A DNA stretch of 64,000 nucleotides from Poa pratensis (taxonomy: Eukaryota > Streptophyta > Magnoliopsida > Poales > Poaceae): positions 40,700,838-40,764,837 of the forward strand of contig CAMZMU010000107.1 of assembly GCA_947311845.1 (NCBI GenBank), given 5' to 3'. Positions 12,483 through 24,401 of the stretch are shown here, piece after piece; positions within the stretch are counted from its first letter, which is position 1; the number at the start of each line of letters is the position of its first letter. Both the position numbers and the translations under genes were made by a program. The notes below the pieces were generated by a model. The model was given only the letters and a program-made list of their open reading frames with translations, was not told the origin of the DNA and did no database searches.

Positions 12483-12823
12483 TGGAGCTCTTTATTCTGA
12501 ATAATTTGAAAATAATATTTCAAAGTTTCACAAAAATCTGAAAAACAATCATGAATATAGATAATGTTGTATACTACCAACATATAAAATATCAACTAGA
12601 AATATGTTGTATTTTGAGCTGTGCAAAAAAGACAAAATCTAAATTGTAAATAGAGAACAGTGGAAAATTTGAACTGAGAATGTGAGTTACTCTGAGTTGA
12701 TATTTTGTACATTGGTAGAATACATCATTATCTGTATCCATGATTTATTCCAGATTTTCTTTAATCTTAAAAATATGATTTTTGGATTCTCAAAAATAAA
12801 GAGCTCCATGGAGCTCGGCCTCC
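12468..12823. mobile_element. foldback/MITE-like element with ~130-bp inverted arms
   Basis: The left arm (12468-12597) and right arm (12695-12823) are inverted copies over roughly 130 bases with scattered mismatches. Each outer end carries the palindrome GAGCTCCATGGAGCTC or a near copy, preceded by GGAGGC. The ~97-bp loop includes TTTTGAGCTGTGCAAAAAAG. No transposase frame is present. A clear target duplication was not found. A similar but degraded AT-rich sequence lies near 37436-37750. Confidence 0.55.
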
Positions 12824-13584
12824 ATTTGCACTTACCGAGAAAGAAAAGAGAGGAATTTAGGTTCAAGAACAACCTAAAATGTACTCTCCGCAAGATGCTT
12901 CAAACCGGTGTCGTAGACGCCGGAGATCTTTGTTCTCGCCGCTACTATTGATGTTGTCGATGTTGCCATGCTCTCGGCCAGGAAGATCTAAGCTTTTGCC
13001 TCCTTCTATGCTGAAATAATGGAGGTTATCCTCCCGCTCGAGTTGACCGAGCTAGTAAAGAGGGGGTGAGCCTAACTTTGGTGCCATACAACACCACCAA
13101 TTTGTCGTCTACTGCTATCTCCATGGTTTCATGTCCACGCACGCCTAACTTTGCTTTACTCGACCAGACTATCGATAAAATTACCGAATCGAATGTTCCC
13201 CGCGTGTCTTGTTTAGAAATGTTTTAAGTTTCATGCGCGAGATCGGGCCAAACCGTTTTGCGAGAAACCAAACGAGCCATTTTTGCATCTTTAGGGCCTG
13301 ATTTGGAGCCAAAGCAGCTAAACAAACACGCCCAAAACGTCCAATGCAAAAAAGACGATAGGAAAGAGCCACGCGAAAAAGAACACGGAGTTAAACTCGG
13401 ATATTTCTTCGCACGATTGGCTTCATGCCGCTTAAGACCTCATTTGGCAGGCCAGGTTTGTCAGGTTTTATAGTGTAATTTTCCAGCTAAATATAGTAAA
13501 CGTTGAAACACGCTGCAGTCGTTGGTAGCATGGTTCTGGACGGCGGAGCCCATCAATCCCCTGAATACTCGTCGGTTGAAGGGG
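12824..13584. other. gene-free spacer before the CACTA element
   Basis: Unremarkable sequence with only short chance frames. Around 13287-13460 two GGCCTGATTTGG/ACCTCATTTGGCAGGCC-like stretches recall ends of small grass DNA transposons, but they are not a clean inverted pair. Confidence 0.35.
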
Positions 13585-13587
13585 GTT

Positions 13588-13617
13588 CACTACAGGAAAA
13601 GCTACAGTTCCCGACGG
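13588..13617 (+). repeat. CACTA left terminal inverted repeat
   Basis: The sequence begins CACTACAGGAAAA and ends CCCGACGG. It pairs with 21404-21433 on the opposite strand with about four mismatches. Confidence 0.9.
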
Positions 13618-13970
13618 CCAGAAACCGTCGGCAAAGGGTCAGAAACCGTCGGCATATAGGTTTGCCGACGGCCACCGTCGGCATATGGCCGTCGTCATCT
13701 TCTCGGTCGGCATACACTGAAAATACCGTCGGCATACACTGAGGCACCGACGGTTTTCCTGGCCCGTCGGCATACCTGGCCCGTCGGCAAACCTGTTAAC
13801 AGAGACGGCCGTCTGACGGCGTTGGAACATTTGCCGACGGTCTGACGGCGTTGGAACATTTGCCGACGGCCTGACCGTCGGCATACAACAGACACGTGGC
13901 ACCTCGCTGTTTACTTCCACCCACATATATGCCGATGGCAAAGCTTTGGCCGTCGGCATACTTGATGACC
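13618..13970. repeat. CACTA left subterminal repeat region
   Basis: There are many copies of the motif CCGTCGGCATA or its complement TATGCCGACGG in both orientations, including a direct repeat of GACGGCGTTGGAACATTTG at about 13816 and 13842. In CACTA elements such arrays bind the transposase; that role is inferred from the family. Confidence 0.85.
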
Positions 13971-15799
13971 CAAAACAGAAAAAAGGCCAATAAAAGGCTA
14001 ATTACAGACAAGTCTAATTACAGACATGACATGATTTAGCATTGCAAATTACAATGTGCACCATTTAAAAACAATGGTTAATCCACTATACAAGTAATAA
14101 CAATGTATCAACCTCAAACATTGGTTAATACAATACACAATTAAATCAGAGTGTATCTTTACAGCATTGGAAATGAGCTCTCTGCTATGGACTAAATACA
14201 TAACAAAAATTCCTGCACAAAGGAACAGGTATCTACCCTCATTCCTCGCTGTCAAATGATTATTGTCAGGCAAGATAAAATGTTAAAAAACAGCTAGGAG
14301 GAATACACAAGATCTAGAACTATACAACAACCACTTGGTGACCATATGACCCAGGAATACCATAAATATAACCAAAAAATAAATGCCAACAAGCAAACAA
14401 GTGTAAGCGTTATCTAAGCCATTTCTTGTACCAAAAAAGTGGAGCAACACATTTACTAGAGCATGAGCACCAACTAATAATTAGCTAGAACCATTATTAT
14501 AGCACAACAATTCCAGGAGAATATCAAAAAATTCCTCATGCTACCATGTATGGTAGATGAAGAACTGCCATGTAACTTAGACGAGAAAAGCGCTGAGACC
14601 CTGCCATAGTGAGCCCAGCAACTTATCTAAACAGACGGAGTCGGAGCAGAAGTCCACCCCTACGATCACACGGCGCAGAGGACTCACCGTCGTAACACGG
14701 CCGGATTGAAAGCAATCGCTAGTGCCACACATTTATCACCATGCAAGGCGTCCTGTAGTCTCCCAACCTGCGGCACAACAGAACCGTCCATTATACTCAA
14801 ATAAGGAAAGACAAGTCCGCAAACAAAAAATCTTGAAAAACTTGGTACAAAATATCATGATAGTTGGCAAAGAAAACAATAATAAAGAGACACATAAGAA
14901 ATTGAAGACTCTTACAATATTAAAGCAAGCCACTAATGGTGAAGATGCATTAGTCAAAATATGTAAGTATTTTTCATCAGTAGCAGTAAAGGATCAACTA
15001 CTTAAGTGGCATAGACAATAGGAAGGCATCATCATGTAGCAGGCACACAATATCACATACTAGTGCATCCAAAGTTAAACAAAAACAGCATCATTACATC
15101 ACAGTTTCAAATAGAAGCTAACTAAGTCTCAGGTAGTAAATACAGATCAAACATGACGGATGCGTGTCCTAAAGAATAAAGATATATCACGTTCAAGCAT
15201 GCCTTCGTAGAACAAAACTGAAATGGCCACTGCACATTTGTAAGCTCGTTGTCAATTTTATCTAGCACTTTCCCATGATTATGTAATAGTAGCACAGGGC
15301 AGCAGCAGCAGCATATGCATTCACATGAAAGAAATGGCCTAAGAAGCACTACTAAGTGGCCTTTTCCTACCGTAACAGCCATCCTAACTGACATAATTTC
15401 AACCCATACTCGAAGTTCTTTATAAAAAATACACATGAACTAGAATGGGCTAGTCAACCAGCTGATCTAACATGAATATCAAGATAACATTTACATGCTT
15501 GGGACATCACAATGGGAGTACTGAACCACTCAAGAATTCCTAACAAGCTCCTAACAAGCAAGACATACAATGACAGTACTGCATCCAATCCTATCAAGCC
15601 GAAATTTCTAAGCACGAAACTACAGGGCCCATTCCACATCTGATTCCTCCAGAACGAAAAACCTAAGGGCATGGGCAGATAGAGGCAAAGCATGACAAAA
15701 TTGAAATGGCCGTGGCCTTTTCCTACGGCAACAGCCAACCTAACTGCAGGAAGTCGTGACCTTCTCTTATGGCATGTTAAGACAGGAGTGACAGGGATA
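13971..15799. other. CACTA interior, no recognisable gene
   Basis: Sequence between the left subterminal region and the GC-rich stretch. It has chance-sized frames only. One internal duplication is visible: a TGGCCTTTTCCTAC(C/G)G(T/C)AACAGCC(A/AA)CC-type stretch near 15357 and again near 15713. GCAGGAAGTCGTGACCTTC also occurs near 15745 and again near 15891. Confidence 0.4.
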
Positions 15800-15948
15800 G
15801 GGGAAACCATTACCGAGATCTTCACGGCGAGGTGGGTGAGGCCGGACTCACTGTCGTTGCTTCCCCTGCTGCCCCGCGCCCTTCGCCACTGCAGGAAGTC
15901 GTGACCTTCCCGTCCAGAGGTGCCTGCGGAGAGAAATAAATCAAGACA

Positions 15949-15983
<35 letters not shown>

Positions 15984-16490
15984 TGGCTTGGTGCCGCCGA
16001 ACCAGTGGACTGGTCCAACACAAGATCTCACGCGCGCCGTCGCCGCTGAGTCCGTGGATCTAAGCCGCAAACCAAGCCGCACGGCTAGGGTTAGCGTCGG
16101 GGTCGCGTGCGGGCACGGAGGAGCGAAACGGCGATGGGGAATCAAAGGAGACCGCCACGGCGCACCGGTGGAGGGGCACGGTCGCGCGCCGGCGGCGCTG
16201 CAACAGGAAGCCGAGGTCGGCGGAGGAGGTCAAGAAGCGGGGAGCAGGTGTGTGGCTCGCCGGCTGGAGTCTGAGCGCTGGTGGAGGGGCTCGCCAGCCA
16301 GAGGGAGCCGAGGGAGAGCGGCGCTCTGGCGCGGTGCTGGCGGGGAGACGAGGGAGGGGCGGCGATGCGAGCGGCCGAGCGAGATGGGGTGTGTGGCGGC
16401 GGTCGATGGAGGCAGAGGGAGAGTGATGGGGTTGGTGTCGATGGATTAGGGTTGGGGACTTGGGGGTTAGATAGATAGGACAGGGTGAGA
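15800..16490 (-). other. GC-rich gene-like stretch inside the CACTA element
   Basis: Read on the minus strand this resembles the 5' part of a grass gene: a CpG-rich leader with ACCCTAGCC/CCCTAATCC motifs, a CT microsatellite, and a splice-acceptor-like TTCTCTCCGCAG before GCACCTCTGG. A long open frame exists (16606-16142) but shows no domain. Capture of a host gene fragment by the transposon is one explanation. Nothing here identifies a source gene. Confidence 0.3.
15951..15979. repeat. (GA)n microsatellite
   Basis: About 14 perfect AG/GA dinucleotide units within the GC-rich stretch of the CACTA interior. Confidence 0.95.
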
Positions 16491-16722
16491 TAGTGGGCTG
16501 GGCCTGTGGACTGGCCGGATTGCTGTTTTTTTTTTGTTGATGCTTTATTATTTTTTAGAAAATAGTTTAGGCAATATATTAAAAACAATTGGGAGAAGAA
16601 ATTCAAATAAAATCAAAACTACTCAAAACCTTCACTTTGTGTCATATTTTGTGACCTAGTTTGCAAAAAAAAAAACTTGGAATACAGCAAATATATTACT
16701 AGAGTGTTCACTAAGATTCATG

Positions 16723-19700
16723 GGTTTCAACTCAAATAACCTATATTAAGGGCATATTCATGGCATAGTTTGTTAAAATCATGTCATATTGTGCACAAGC
16801 GTGCATATTGGAACAGCGAACAATGTTGCCAAAGGAAGTTTTCACTTCCTTTATACAAAAAAATCATTTTTCATTTTTCGAGTACCAAATATGGAGTTTT
16901 TTGTGAAGAACCTACAAAAAATATGATGCAAATTGTAACCCTTACAATTATCACACAAAGTAGTCCATATGTGATGGATAATCCCCAAGTATTAGGAATT
17001 TTCTTGCTTTCTACCTAATTTCGTCCATTTAAATGATTTTATGCCGATTTTTCGAAAGTAATTCAAATTTGAACTACAACTGTGTGATAGTTTGCTCTGA
17101 AATTTTTACAAAAATCATTTTAAGATACACAAGTAGTGATTATATCACAGAACCATCGATAGTTTTGAAAAATTCGCCCCCTTTCAATGAATGGCCATGG
17201 CGGCCATTTTGACAAAATTTTCGAAAAAATCAAAGAAAGTGAAAAAATACTCAAAAAAATAAATCCTTTGGCATGGAGACCCTTTATGTGTACTACTTTC
17301 TAGGGAAAATAATAAACATGAGTTTTTACAAACTTTCCAAAAAAAACATTCACAAAAAGGTCTATCATCTATAAACATGTATAGGTTTCAAGCCAAATGA
17401 CCAAGCTATGGCCATTCTCATGCCTTAGTTTGTGATAAAGTGCCCATATTTGACACATAGGTGTATCTTGGTATGGAAAACAATGTTGCCAAATTGAGTT
17501 GTCAAATTATTTTTAGAAATATCATTTTCCATTTTCCAAGTGCCAAAAGTGGGTTTTTTTGTGAAGCAACTACAAAAAATATGGTGCAAATTGTAGCACT
17601 TACAATTATCACACAAAGTAGTCCATATGTGATGGATAATCCCCAAGTATTAGGAATTTTCTTGCTTTCTCCCTAATTTCGCCCATTTAAATGACTTTAT
17701 GCCGATTTTTCGAAAGTAATTCAAATTTGAACTACAACTGTGTGATAGTTTGCTCTGAAATTTTTACAAAAATCATTTTAAGATACACAAGTAGTGATTA
17801 TATCACAGAACCATCGATAGTTTTGAAAAATTCGCCCCCTTTCAATGAATGGCCATGGCGGCCATTTTGACAAAATTTTCGAAAAAATCAAAGAAAGTTA
17901 ATAAATACTCAAAAAAAGAAATCCTTTGGCATGGAGACCCTTTATGTGTACCACTTTCTAGGGAAAATAATAAACATGAGTTTTTACAAACTTTCCAAAA
18001 AAATCATTCACAAAAAGGTCTATCATCTATAAACATGTATAGGTTTCAAGCCAAATGACCAAGCTATGCCCATTCCCATGCCATAGTTTGTGATAAAGTG
18101 CCCATATTTGACACATAGGTGTATCTTGGTATGGAAAACAATGTTGCCAAATTGAGTTGTCAAATTATTTTTAGAAATATCATTTTCCATTTTCCAAGTG
18201 CCAAAAGTGGGTTTTTTTGTGAAGCAACTACAAAAAATATGGTGCAAATTGTAGCACTTACAATTATCACACAAAGTAGTCCATATGTGATGGATAATCC
18301 CCAAGTATTAGGAATTTTCTTGCTTTCTACCTAATTTCGCCCATTTAAATGACTTTATGCCGATTTTTCGAAAGTAATTCAAATTTGAACTACAACTGTG
18401 TGATAGTTTGCTCTGAAATTTTTACAAAAATCATTTTAAGATACACAAGTAGTGATTATATCACAGAACCATCGATAGTTTTGGATAATTCGCCCCCTTT
18501 CAATGAATGGCCATGGCGGCCATTTTGACAAAATTTTCGAAAAAACCAAAGAAAGTGAAAAAATACTCAAAAAAGAAATCCTTTGGCATGGAGACCCTTT
18601 ATGTGTACTACTTTCTAGGGAAAATAATAAACATGAGTTTTTACAAACTTTCCAAAAAAATCATTCACAAAAAGGTCTATCATCTATAAACATGTATAGG
18701 TTTCAAGCCAAATGACCAAGCTATGGCCATTCCCATGCCATAGTTTGTGATAAAGTGCCCATATTTGACACATAGGTGTATCTTAGTATGGAAAACAATG
18801 TTGCCAAATTGAGTTGTCAAATTATTTTTAGAAATATCATTTTCCATTTTCCAAGTGCCAAAAGTGGGTTTTTTTGTGAAGCAACTACAAAAAATATGGT
18901 GCAAATTGTAGCACTTACAATTATCACACAAAGTAGTCCATATGTGATGGATAATCCCCAAGTATTAGAAATTTTCTTGCTTTCTACCTAATTTCGCCCA
19001 TTTAAATGACATTATGCCGATTTTTCGAAAGTAATTCAAATTTGATCTACAACTGTGTGATAGTTTGCTCTGAAATTTTTACAAAAATCATTTTAAGATA
19101 CACAAGTAGTGATTATATCACAGAACCATCGATAGTTTTGAAAAATTCGCCCCCTTTCAATGAATGGCCATGGCAACCATTTTGACAAAAATTTCGAAAA
19201 AATCAAAGAAAGTGAAAAAATACTCAAAAAAAGAAATCCTTTGGCATGGAGACCCTTTATGTGTACTACTTTCTAGGGAAAATAATAAACATGAGTTTTT
19301 ACAAACTTTCCAAAAAATCATTCACAAAAAGGTCTATCATCTATAAACATGTATAGGTTTCAAGCCAAATGACCAAGCTATGGCCATTCCCATGCCATAG
19401 TTTGTGATAAAGTGCCCATATTTGACACATAGGTGTATCTTAGTATGGAAAACAATGTTGCCAAATTGAGTTGTCAAATTATTTTTAGAAATATCATTTT
19501 CCATTTTCCAAGTGCCAAAAGTGGGTTTTTTTGTGAAGCAACTACAAAAAATATGGTGCAAATTGTAGCACTTACAATTATCACACAAAGTAGTCCATAT
19601 GTGATGGATAATCCCCAAGTATTAGGAATTTTCTTGCTTTCTACCTAATTTCGCCCATTTAAATGACTTTATGCCGATTTTTCGAAAGTAATTCAAATTT

Positions 19701-20630
19701 GAACTACAACTGTGTGATAGTTTGCTCTGAAATTTTTACAAAAATCATTTTAAGATACACAAGTAGTGATTATATCACAGAACCATCGATAGTTTTGAAA
19801 AATTCGCCCCCTTTCAATGAATGGCCATGGCGGCCATTTTGACAAAATTTTCGAAAAAATCAAAGAAAGTGAAAAAATACTCAAAAAAAGAAATCCTTTG
19901 GCATGGAGACCCTTTATGTGTACTACTTTCTAGGGAAAATAATAAACATGAGTTTTTACAAACTTTCCAAAAAAATCATTCACAAAAAGTTTTATCATCT
20001 ATAAACATGTATAGGTTTCAAGCCAAATGACCAAGCTATGGCCATTCCCATGCCATAGTTTGTGATAAAGTGCCCATATTTGACACATAGGTGTATCTTG
20101 GTATGGAAAACAATGTTGCAAAATTGAGTTGTCAAATTATTTTTAGAAATATCATTTTCCATTTTCCAAGTGCCAAAAATGGGTTTTTTTGTGAAGCAAC
20201 TACAAAAAATATGGTGCAAATTGTAGCACTTACAATTATCACACAAAGTAGTCCATATGTGATAGATAATCCCCAAGTATTAGGAATTTTCTTGCTTTCT
20301 ACCTAATTTCGCCCATTTAAATGACTTTATGCCGATTTTTCGAAAGTAATTCAAATTTGAACTACAACTGTGTGATAGTTTGCTCTGATATTTTTACAAA
20401 AATCATTTTAAGGTACAAAAGTAGTGATTATATCACAGAACCATCGATAACTTTGAAAAATTCGACCCCTTTCAATGAATATCCATGGCGGCCATTTTGA
20501 CAATATTTTCAAAAAAAATCAAAGAAAGTGAAAAAATATTCAAAAAAAGAAATCCTTTGGCATGGAGTGCTTTTTTAGAAATATCATTTTCCGTTTTCTA
20601 AGTGCCAAAAATAACTTTTAAATGGTGCAA
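16723..20630. repeat. ~657-bp tandem repeat array inside the CACTA element
   Basis: About six head-to-tail copies begin at GGTTTCAA-type junctions near 16723, 17384 and then every 657-658 bases. The middle four are nearly identical, differing by single bases. The first copy is diverged in its first ~250 bases, and the last is truncated near 20570 and followed by a diverged partial repeat. Landmarks in each copy are ACACATAGGTGTATCTT, TGTGATGGATAATCCCCAAG and TCACAGAACCATCGATAG. The repeated short frames on both strands are by-products of the array, not genes. Confidence 0.93.
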
Positions 20631-20961
20631 ATATATGTAGGCAAATATATTTGAGCAGAATAATTTTTTATGTATGCAAATATATCTGAACAAAATATAT
20701 ATTTTACTTACACATGGTGCAGTAAATAAATAATTATGTATGCAAAAATATTTTGAACTTGGAATTTGTCATCATAATGATATAATAGAGTATAAATATT
20801 GTGGCCAACTTAATCTCTCTGTCCTGTACACGAAGGAAATATGCTCAAACAAATATAGTTGCCATTTTCTTATTACTACCGTGTAGATAACCAACATATA
20901 AGGTCGTGTGTCCAACTTGAACTAACCAACATATAAGGTGTCGTGTCGTACTAGAGCATCA

Positions 20962-21042
20962 AGCAGCGGTGGCTGAGTTGGTTATCGTGGCTTTGCTTTG
21001 TGGCACCACCGAGGTGCAGGTTCGAATCCCGCTTCACCTATT
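20962..21042 (+). other. tRNA-like sequence with pol III A and B boxes in the CACTA right end
   Basis: A perfect A-box match (TGGCTGAGTTGG, about 20970-20981) is followed ~40 bases later by a perfect B-box match (GGTTCGAATCC, about 21019-21029). A TTTTT run after about 21045 could act as a pol III terminator. The T arm can form with one mismatch (GCAGG with CCCGC). The acceptor arms do not pair well, so a working tRNA is unlikely. It is probably a tRNA-derived or SINE-derived fragment. Confidence 0.45.
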
Positions 21043-21059
21043 TAACTTTTTCAGCGAAA

Positions 21060-21403
21060 ACAAAGGCCGACGGCCTGGACAACACGCCCGTCGGCATACG
21101 GATGCCACAGTTAGACCTCCGTCATATCTACAAACGGACGGCCACGTGGCAGGATATATGCCGACGGCCTCTCTATGCCGACGGCCGCTTCAAAAACACC
21201 GTCGGTATAGGTTCTATATGCCGACGGTTTCTGATTGCCGACGGCCCATATAAAAACTCTCGGCATATAGGCCGCTTCAAAAACACCGTCGGTATAGGTT
21301 CTATATGCCGACGGTTTCTGATTGCCGACGGCCCATATAAAAACTCTCGGCATATGACCTATATGCCGACGGCCCCGATAAAAGGCCGTCGGCAATAATA
21401 AAA
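21060..21403. repeat. CACTA right subterminal repeat region
   Basis: Repeated GCCGACGG and CCGTCGGC motifs occur in both orientations. A ~62-bp stretch is duplicated directly (about 21189-21262 and 21267-21355, sharing CGCTTCAAAAACACCGTCGG and TATGCCGACGGTTTCTGATT). It mirrors the left subterminal region. Confidence 0.85.
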
Positions 21404-21436
21404 CCGTCGGAAACTGTGGTTTTTCCCGTAGTGGTT

Positions 21437-23188
21437 GTCTTGCTGCTATAGCAGTGCAGCCAGCTCGCTACCTGATCCTTGCTTGCCAAACAAAAAAATT
21501 AAGAGAGGTTCATTTTCACCCAAAATACTAGAGATAATACTCTAAAATACACTTTAATCCATGTCTTTCAAACAAGGCGTAGAGGGTAGGAAAGAAAGAA
21601 GCACGCATGTTTTCTTCTTATTTTATTCTCACGCATGCATGCGGAATTGGCCATGCGCTTAATTCCGGAACCGAATAAGCAGCTCGCAAGTGGCAGCTGT
21701 AGCGAGACTGAGAGACGTGGTGCACGCACAAAAGCGGTGCGCACCATATATTCTAGCTAGCTCGGTCCCAATGCAGATGCCAGGTGCCCCTATTCCGGTA
21801 CAATGTTTTTTATCAAATCAAGCATGCACTAACATTATGTTAGAGTGCCTTGGTCAAAGTTAAATCTTACGGGACACGTGCGGCTGGTTATTAATTCCTT
21901 TAGCATTTTCTTTTTGGCAAAAGAAACCCAATAGATCAGTACTTGCAAGTAGACAAGATCTAGAGGTATAAAGCTACTCGTACGATTAAAATAGGCGACA
22001 GCTTCCACCGAGCTGCAAACTCACATTCAGGAAGATACCCAAATGCTTCTTCTCGTAAGTGCTAACATCTGATCCACCACATGTTTTCTACCAATTTGTT
22101 TTAATATAAATCGTCCGAAATTTTAGAGCATAAATTTAGATGAAATTGGAAACCTGTACGATACACAACACGCTTCCAAATTTCTCAAATCACGTGTACG
22201 GCTACACCTGAATCCCATAAAAAATATCTCAAATTAACAATATACCATACATATGGATATATATTGATTCCCTTTCCACTTGCTCGCTAGCAGCGGGAAT
22301 ATATATCTACAAGCACGCTGACTCAAACACCTTTCTTACATGCAAACCTTTCTCTCCCTTTTTCTTACCTTTTGATCGATGGCTGTTATTGATAGCCGGC
22401 CCGTGGTGCTCGATTAAAATAACGAAAGAGTCATCAGATATTTCTTCCAAGCACGACTGCATTGCATTGTAGAAAACGACTGGATCAGTGGATATAGTTC
22501 GTGTAGCACTACTTGATACTAGTCGCACGTACTTTTAGCATTACCCACATGCATGCATGCAAAAGTATCGTCGGTAGGATTAGTTAACTGACAAGAAGGT
22601 TCCCTAATTTACATGCAAACCTTCTTAATACATAAAGCACAACCTTGTCTGCAGCTTGCAGTCCAATCACATAGTACTATTTCCCGGTGGCCTTGAATTC
22701 TTGGCCTAATTGATTTGACTTGTGGGTGGCTATATACTAGTTCATTTTCATCGACCAGTCGATCAGGGCCGTGCATCGCAGCTGGCACTTGCTTTTTTCC
22801 AGAATAAGGAAAAGCAACAGACCAGATGTCGGAAGGGAAAAAGAGATGCAAACACCATCGGTCACAACGATCCAAGGATGATCGATGCTGTTTGCAAACG
22901 TCACATCGTGTGTTTCACATGTGCTTTGACATCCTCCAGGTAGCCAACTTAATTTGAGGCTTGGATTGAAGAAGAGGCTGGCTACTCTACGTGAACTGAT
23001 ACATCAAGCAAGTGCCAGACCGATGAGCAAGGTGCGATGCCAAAGCAAGGCAGCTTTGAGCTCAACTTGATCGAGTACACTGTATATAGCTAGGTAGGTA
23101 GATCCCTTTTATGTGCTGATGAACGGAAAGAAAACATGTAGGAGCGTGCATGCGTCAGAGGCCGGGACACCCCTTTTCTAAAATAAAA
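21437..23188. other. gene-free stretch
   Basis: Nothing convincing is seen on either strand. Short GCATGCATGC tracts are present. No terminal repeats, splice-framed open frames or RNA motifs were recognised. Confidence 0.4.
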
Positions 23189-23190
23189 TA

Positions 23191-23314
23191 CTCTCTCCGT
23201 TTGGAAAAAGATGTCTTAGATATATCAAAATTTAGATGTATGTGGACATGTTTTAGTGTACACATACATCCAAATCTAGATATATCCAAGACATCCTTTT
23301 CCGAACGGAGGGAG
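23191..23314. mobile_element. Stowaway (Tc1/Mariner) MITE
   Basis: A 124-bp palindromic element starts CTCTCTCCGTTTGGAAAA and ends with the inverse TTTTCCGAACGGAGGGAG. It is flanked by TA on both sides (23189-23190 and 23315-23316). The CTCCCTCCGTT terminal repeat, size and TA target are diagnostic of Stowaway elements in grasses. The two halves are near-perfect inverted copies. Confidence 0.92.
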
Positions 23315-23316
23315 TA

Positions 23317-24401
23317 AAAAGGAGCGTGCCCACGATCGAGTAGTCATCATGTACCGTACGATCGAGTAGTCATCATGCAGGCAGATTATCAAACTTGACT
23401 TCCCAGAGCAAACGGTAGCTCTGAGTTCGTGCCTCTTGGATGCATGGTCCATCGTTTCGTTTGCATATATAGTAGTACATGCTAGCTGGACTAGAAGATA
23501 TGCATGTGTGCAGCTATGCTAGCAGGCTGCACCATGTTCCCCTCAGAAATCAGAATGGCTGACTAAGCTACAAATCTGTTGCCCTGTTGGTAAGCATCGT
23601 CATTTGGGAATAGGATTAGAAAGCGCAAGCAAATATGCAATTGTAGAAGAGTGATGAGTTGGGTAGAGTCCTTCAGTGTCACACTGTCACTTCGATCGGC
23701 CGGCCTTTAAGGCCAATCCAACTGGCACGTGCAAATTTCTCATACACACATCCCTTATCTAGCGGAGTAATTTATACTTTCTTGTTGTGCTCTCCAGTCA
23801 AGATACTGGCAATTCAATCGATTTCCCTTTCTCCTAGACAATGCAGCAGTACTGGTAGTATATCACTAAACATACAAATTATTTATGTGGCACAAAAACA
23901 AAATCATCATTACATGATTAAGTCAACCGGAAAGGTCATGCATGTAAAGCTAGGCAGCATGTAAACATAGAGCGAAGTAACTATGGTCAAATAAGTTAGA
24001 AGAATGAACTAAATAAGTTCATTACTGGCAACTCTGCTTCGTTAATTGTATACCAGCAGTGCAAGGAACTAAATAAATGGATAATGATATCTTGATCTCA
24101 GTAACTAAAGAGTACCACATATCAGTTCATGCTACAACCAGCCTCTGTCCATACTACCAAAGCCAGAAGCAACATCTCAAGAAAAAGTTGCCAGAAACAA
24201 GAGGACAAATTAAAAAGACAAGACACAACTATTCCGTTTGTGCATACTTGCCGACAATCATTCAGATTGTACATGCCTCCCTTTCGACCTATTCTCTCAA
24301 AAGCTTACGGAATCTTGCCAAGCAAAAGAAAAGAAAGTCTTTCACCACACCGATCCATCAATTATACACACATAAAGATATGATCTCCAGCCCTGCCATG
24401 G
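23317..24401. other. 3' flank of F-box paralogue A
   Basis: No gene is seen. About 24100-24180 (AGAGTACCACATATCAGTTCA and after) resembles the 3' flank of paralogue C near 31860-31940 (AGAGTACCCCATATCAGTTCA). The ancestral duplication unit therefore extended beyond the coding region. Confidence 0.5.

Larger units (their letters stand above)
13588..21433. mobile_element. CACTA (En/Spm) DNA transposon, non-autonomous, complete ends
   Basis: The left end begins CACTACAGGAAAAGC and the right end, read inward on the minus strand, begins CACTACGGGAAAAACC. The 30-bp terminal inverted repeats match at about 26 positions. The flanking 3-bp target duplication is GTT on both sides (13585-13587 and 21434-21436), as expected for this superfamily. 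Subterminal arrays of GCCGACGG/CCGTCGGC motifs line both ends. The 7.85-kb interior has no transposase (TNP2-like) or TNP1-like frame. It holds instead a ~657-bp tandem array, a GC-rich antisense gene-like stretch and a tRNA-like motif. It must have moved with transposase supplied from elsewhere. Confidence 0.92.

Noticed and set aside
13618..13970. CRISPR-like array
   Set aside because: The short repeats are CACTA subterminal motifs in both orientations with irregular spacing, in a plant genome.
14722..15021. 99-codon frame in the CACTA interior as a transposase fragment
   Set aside because: Lys-rich but without any TNP2 or TNP1 motif that I can recognise.
16740..20310. Repeated 60-93-codon open frames on both strands
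   Set aside because: They recur every 657 bases because they lie in the CACTA tandem array; they have no domain and no start or splice context.
20962..21042. Functional tRNA gene
   Set aside because: A and B boxes fit, but the acceptor stem does not pair, so I call it tRNA-like only.
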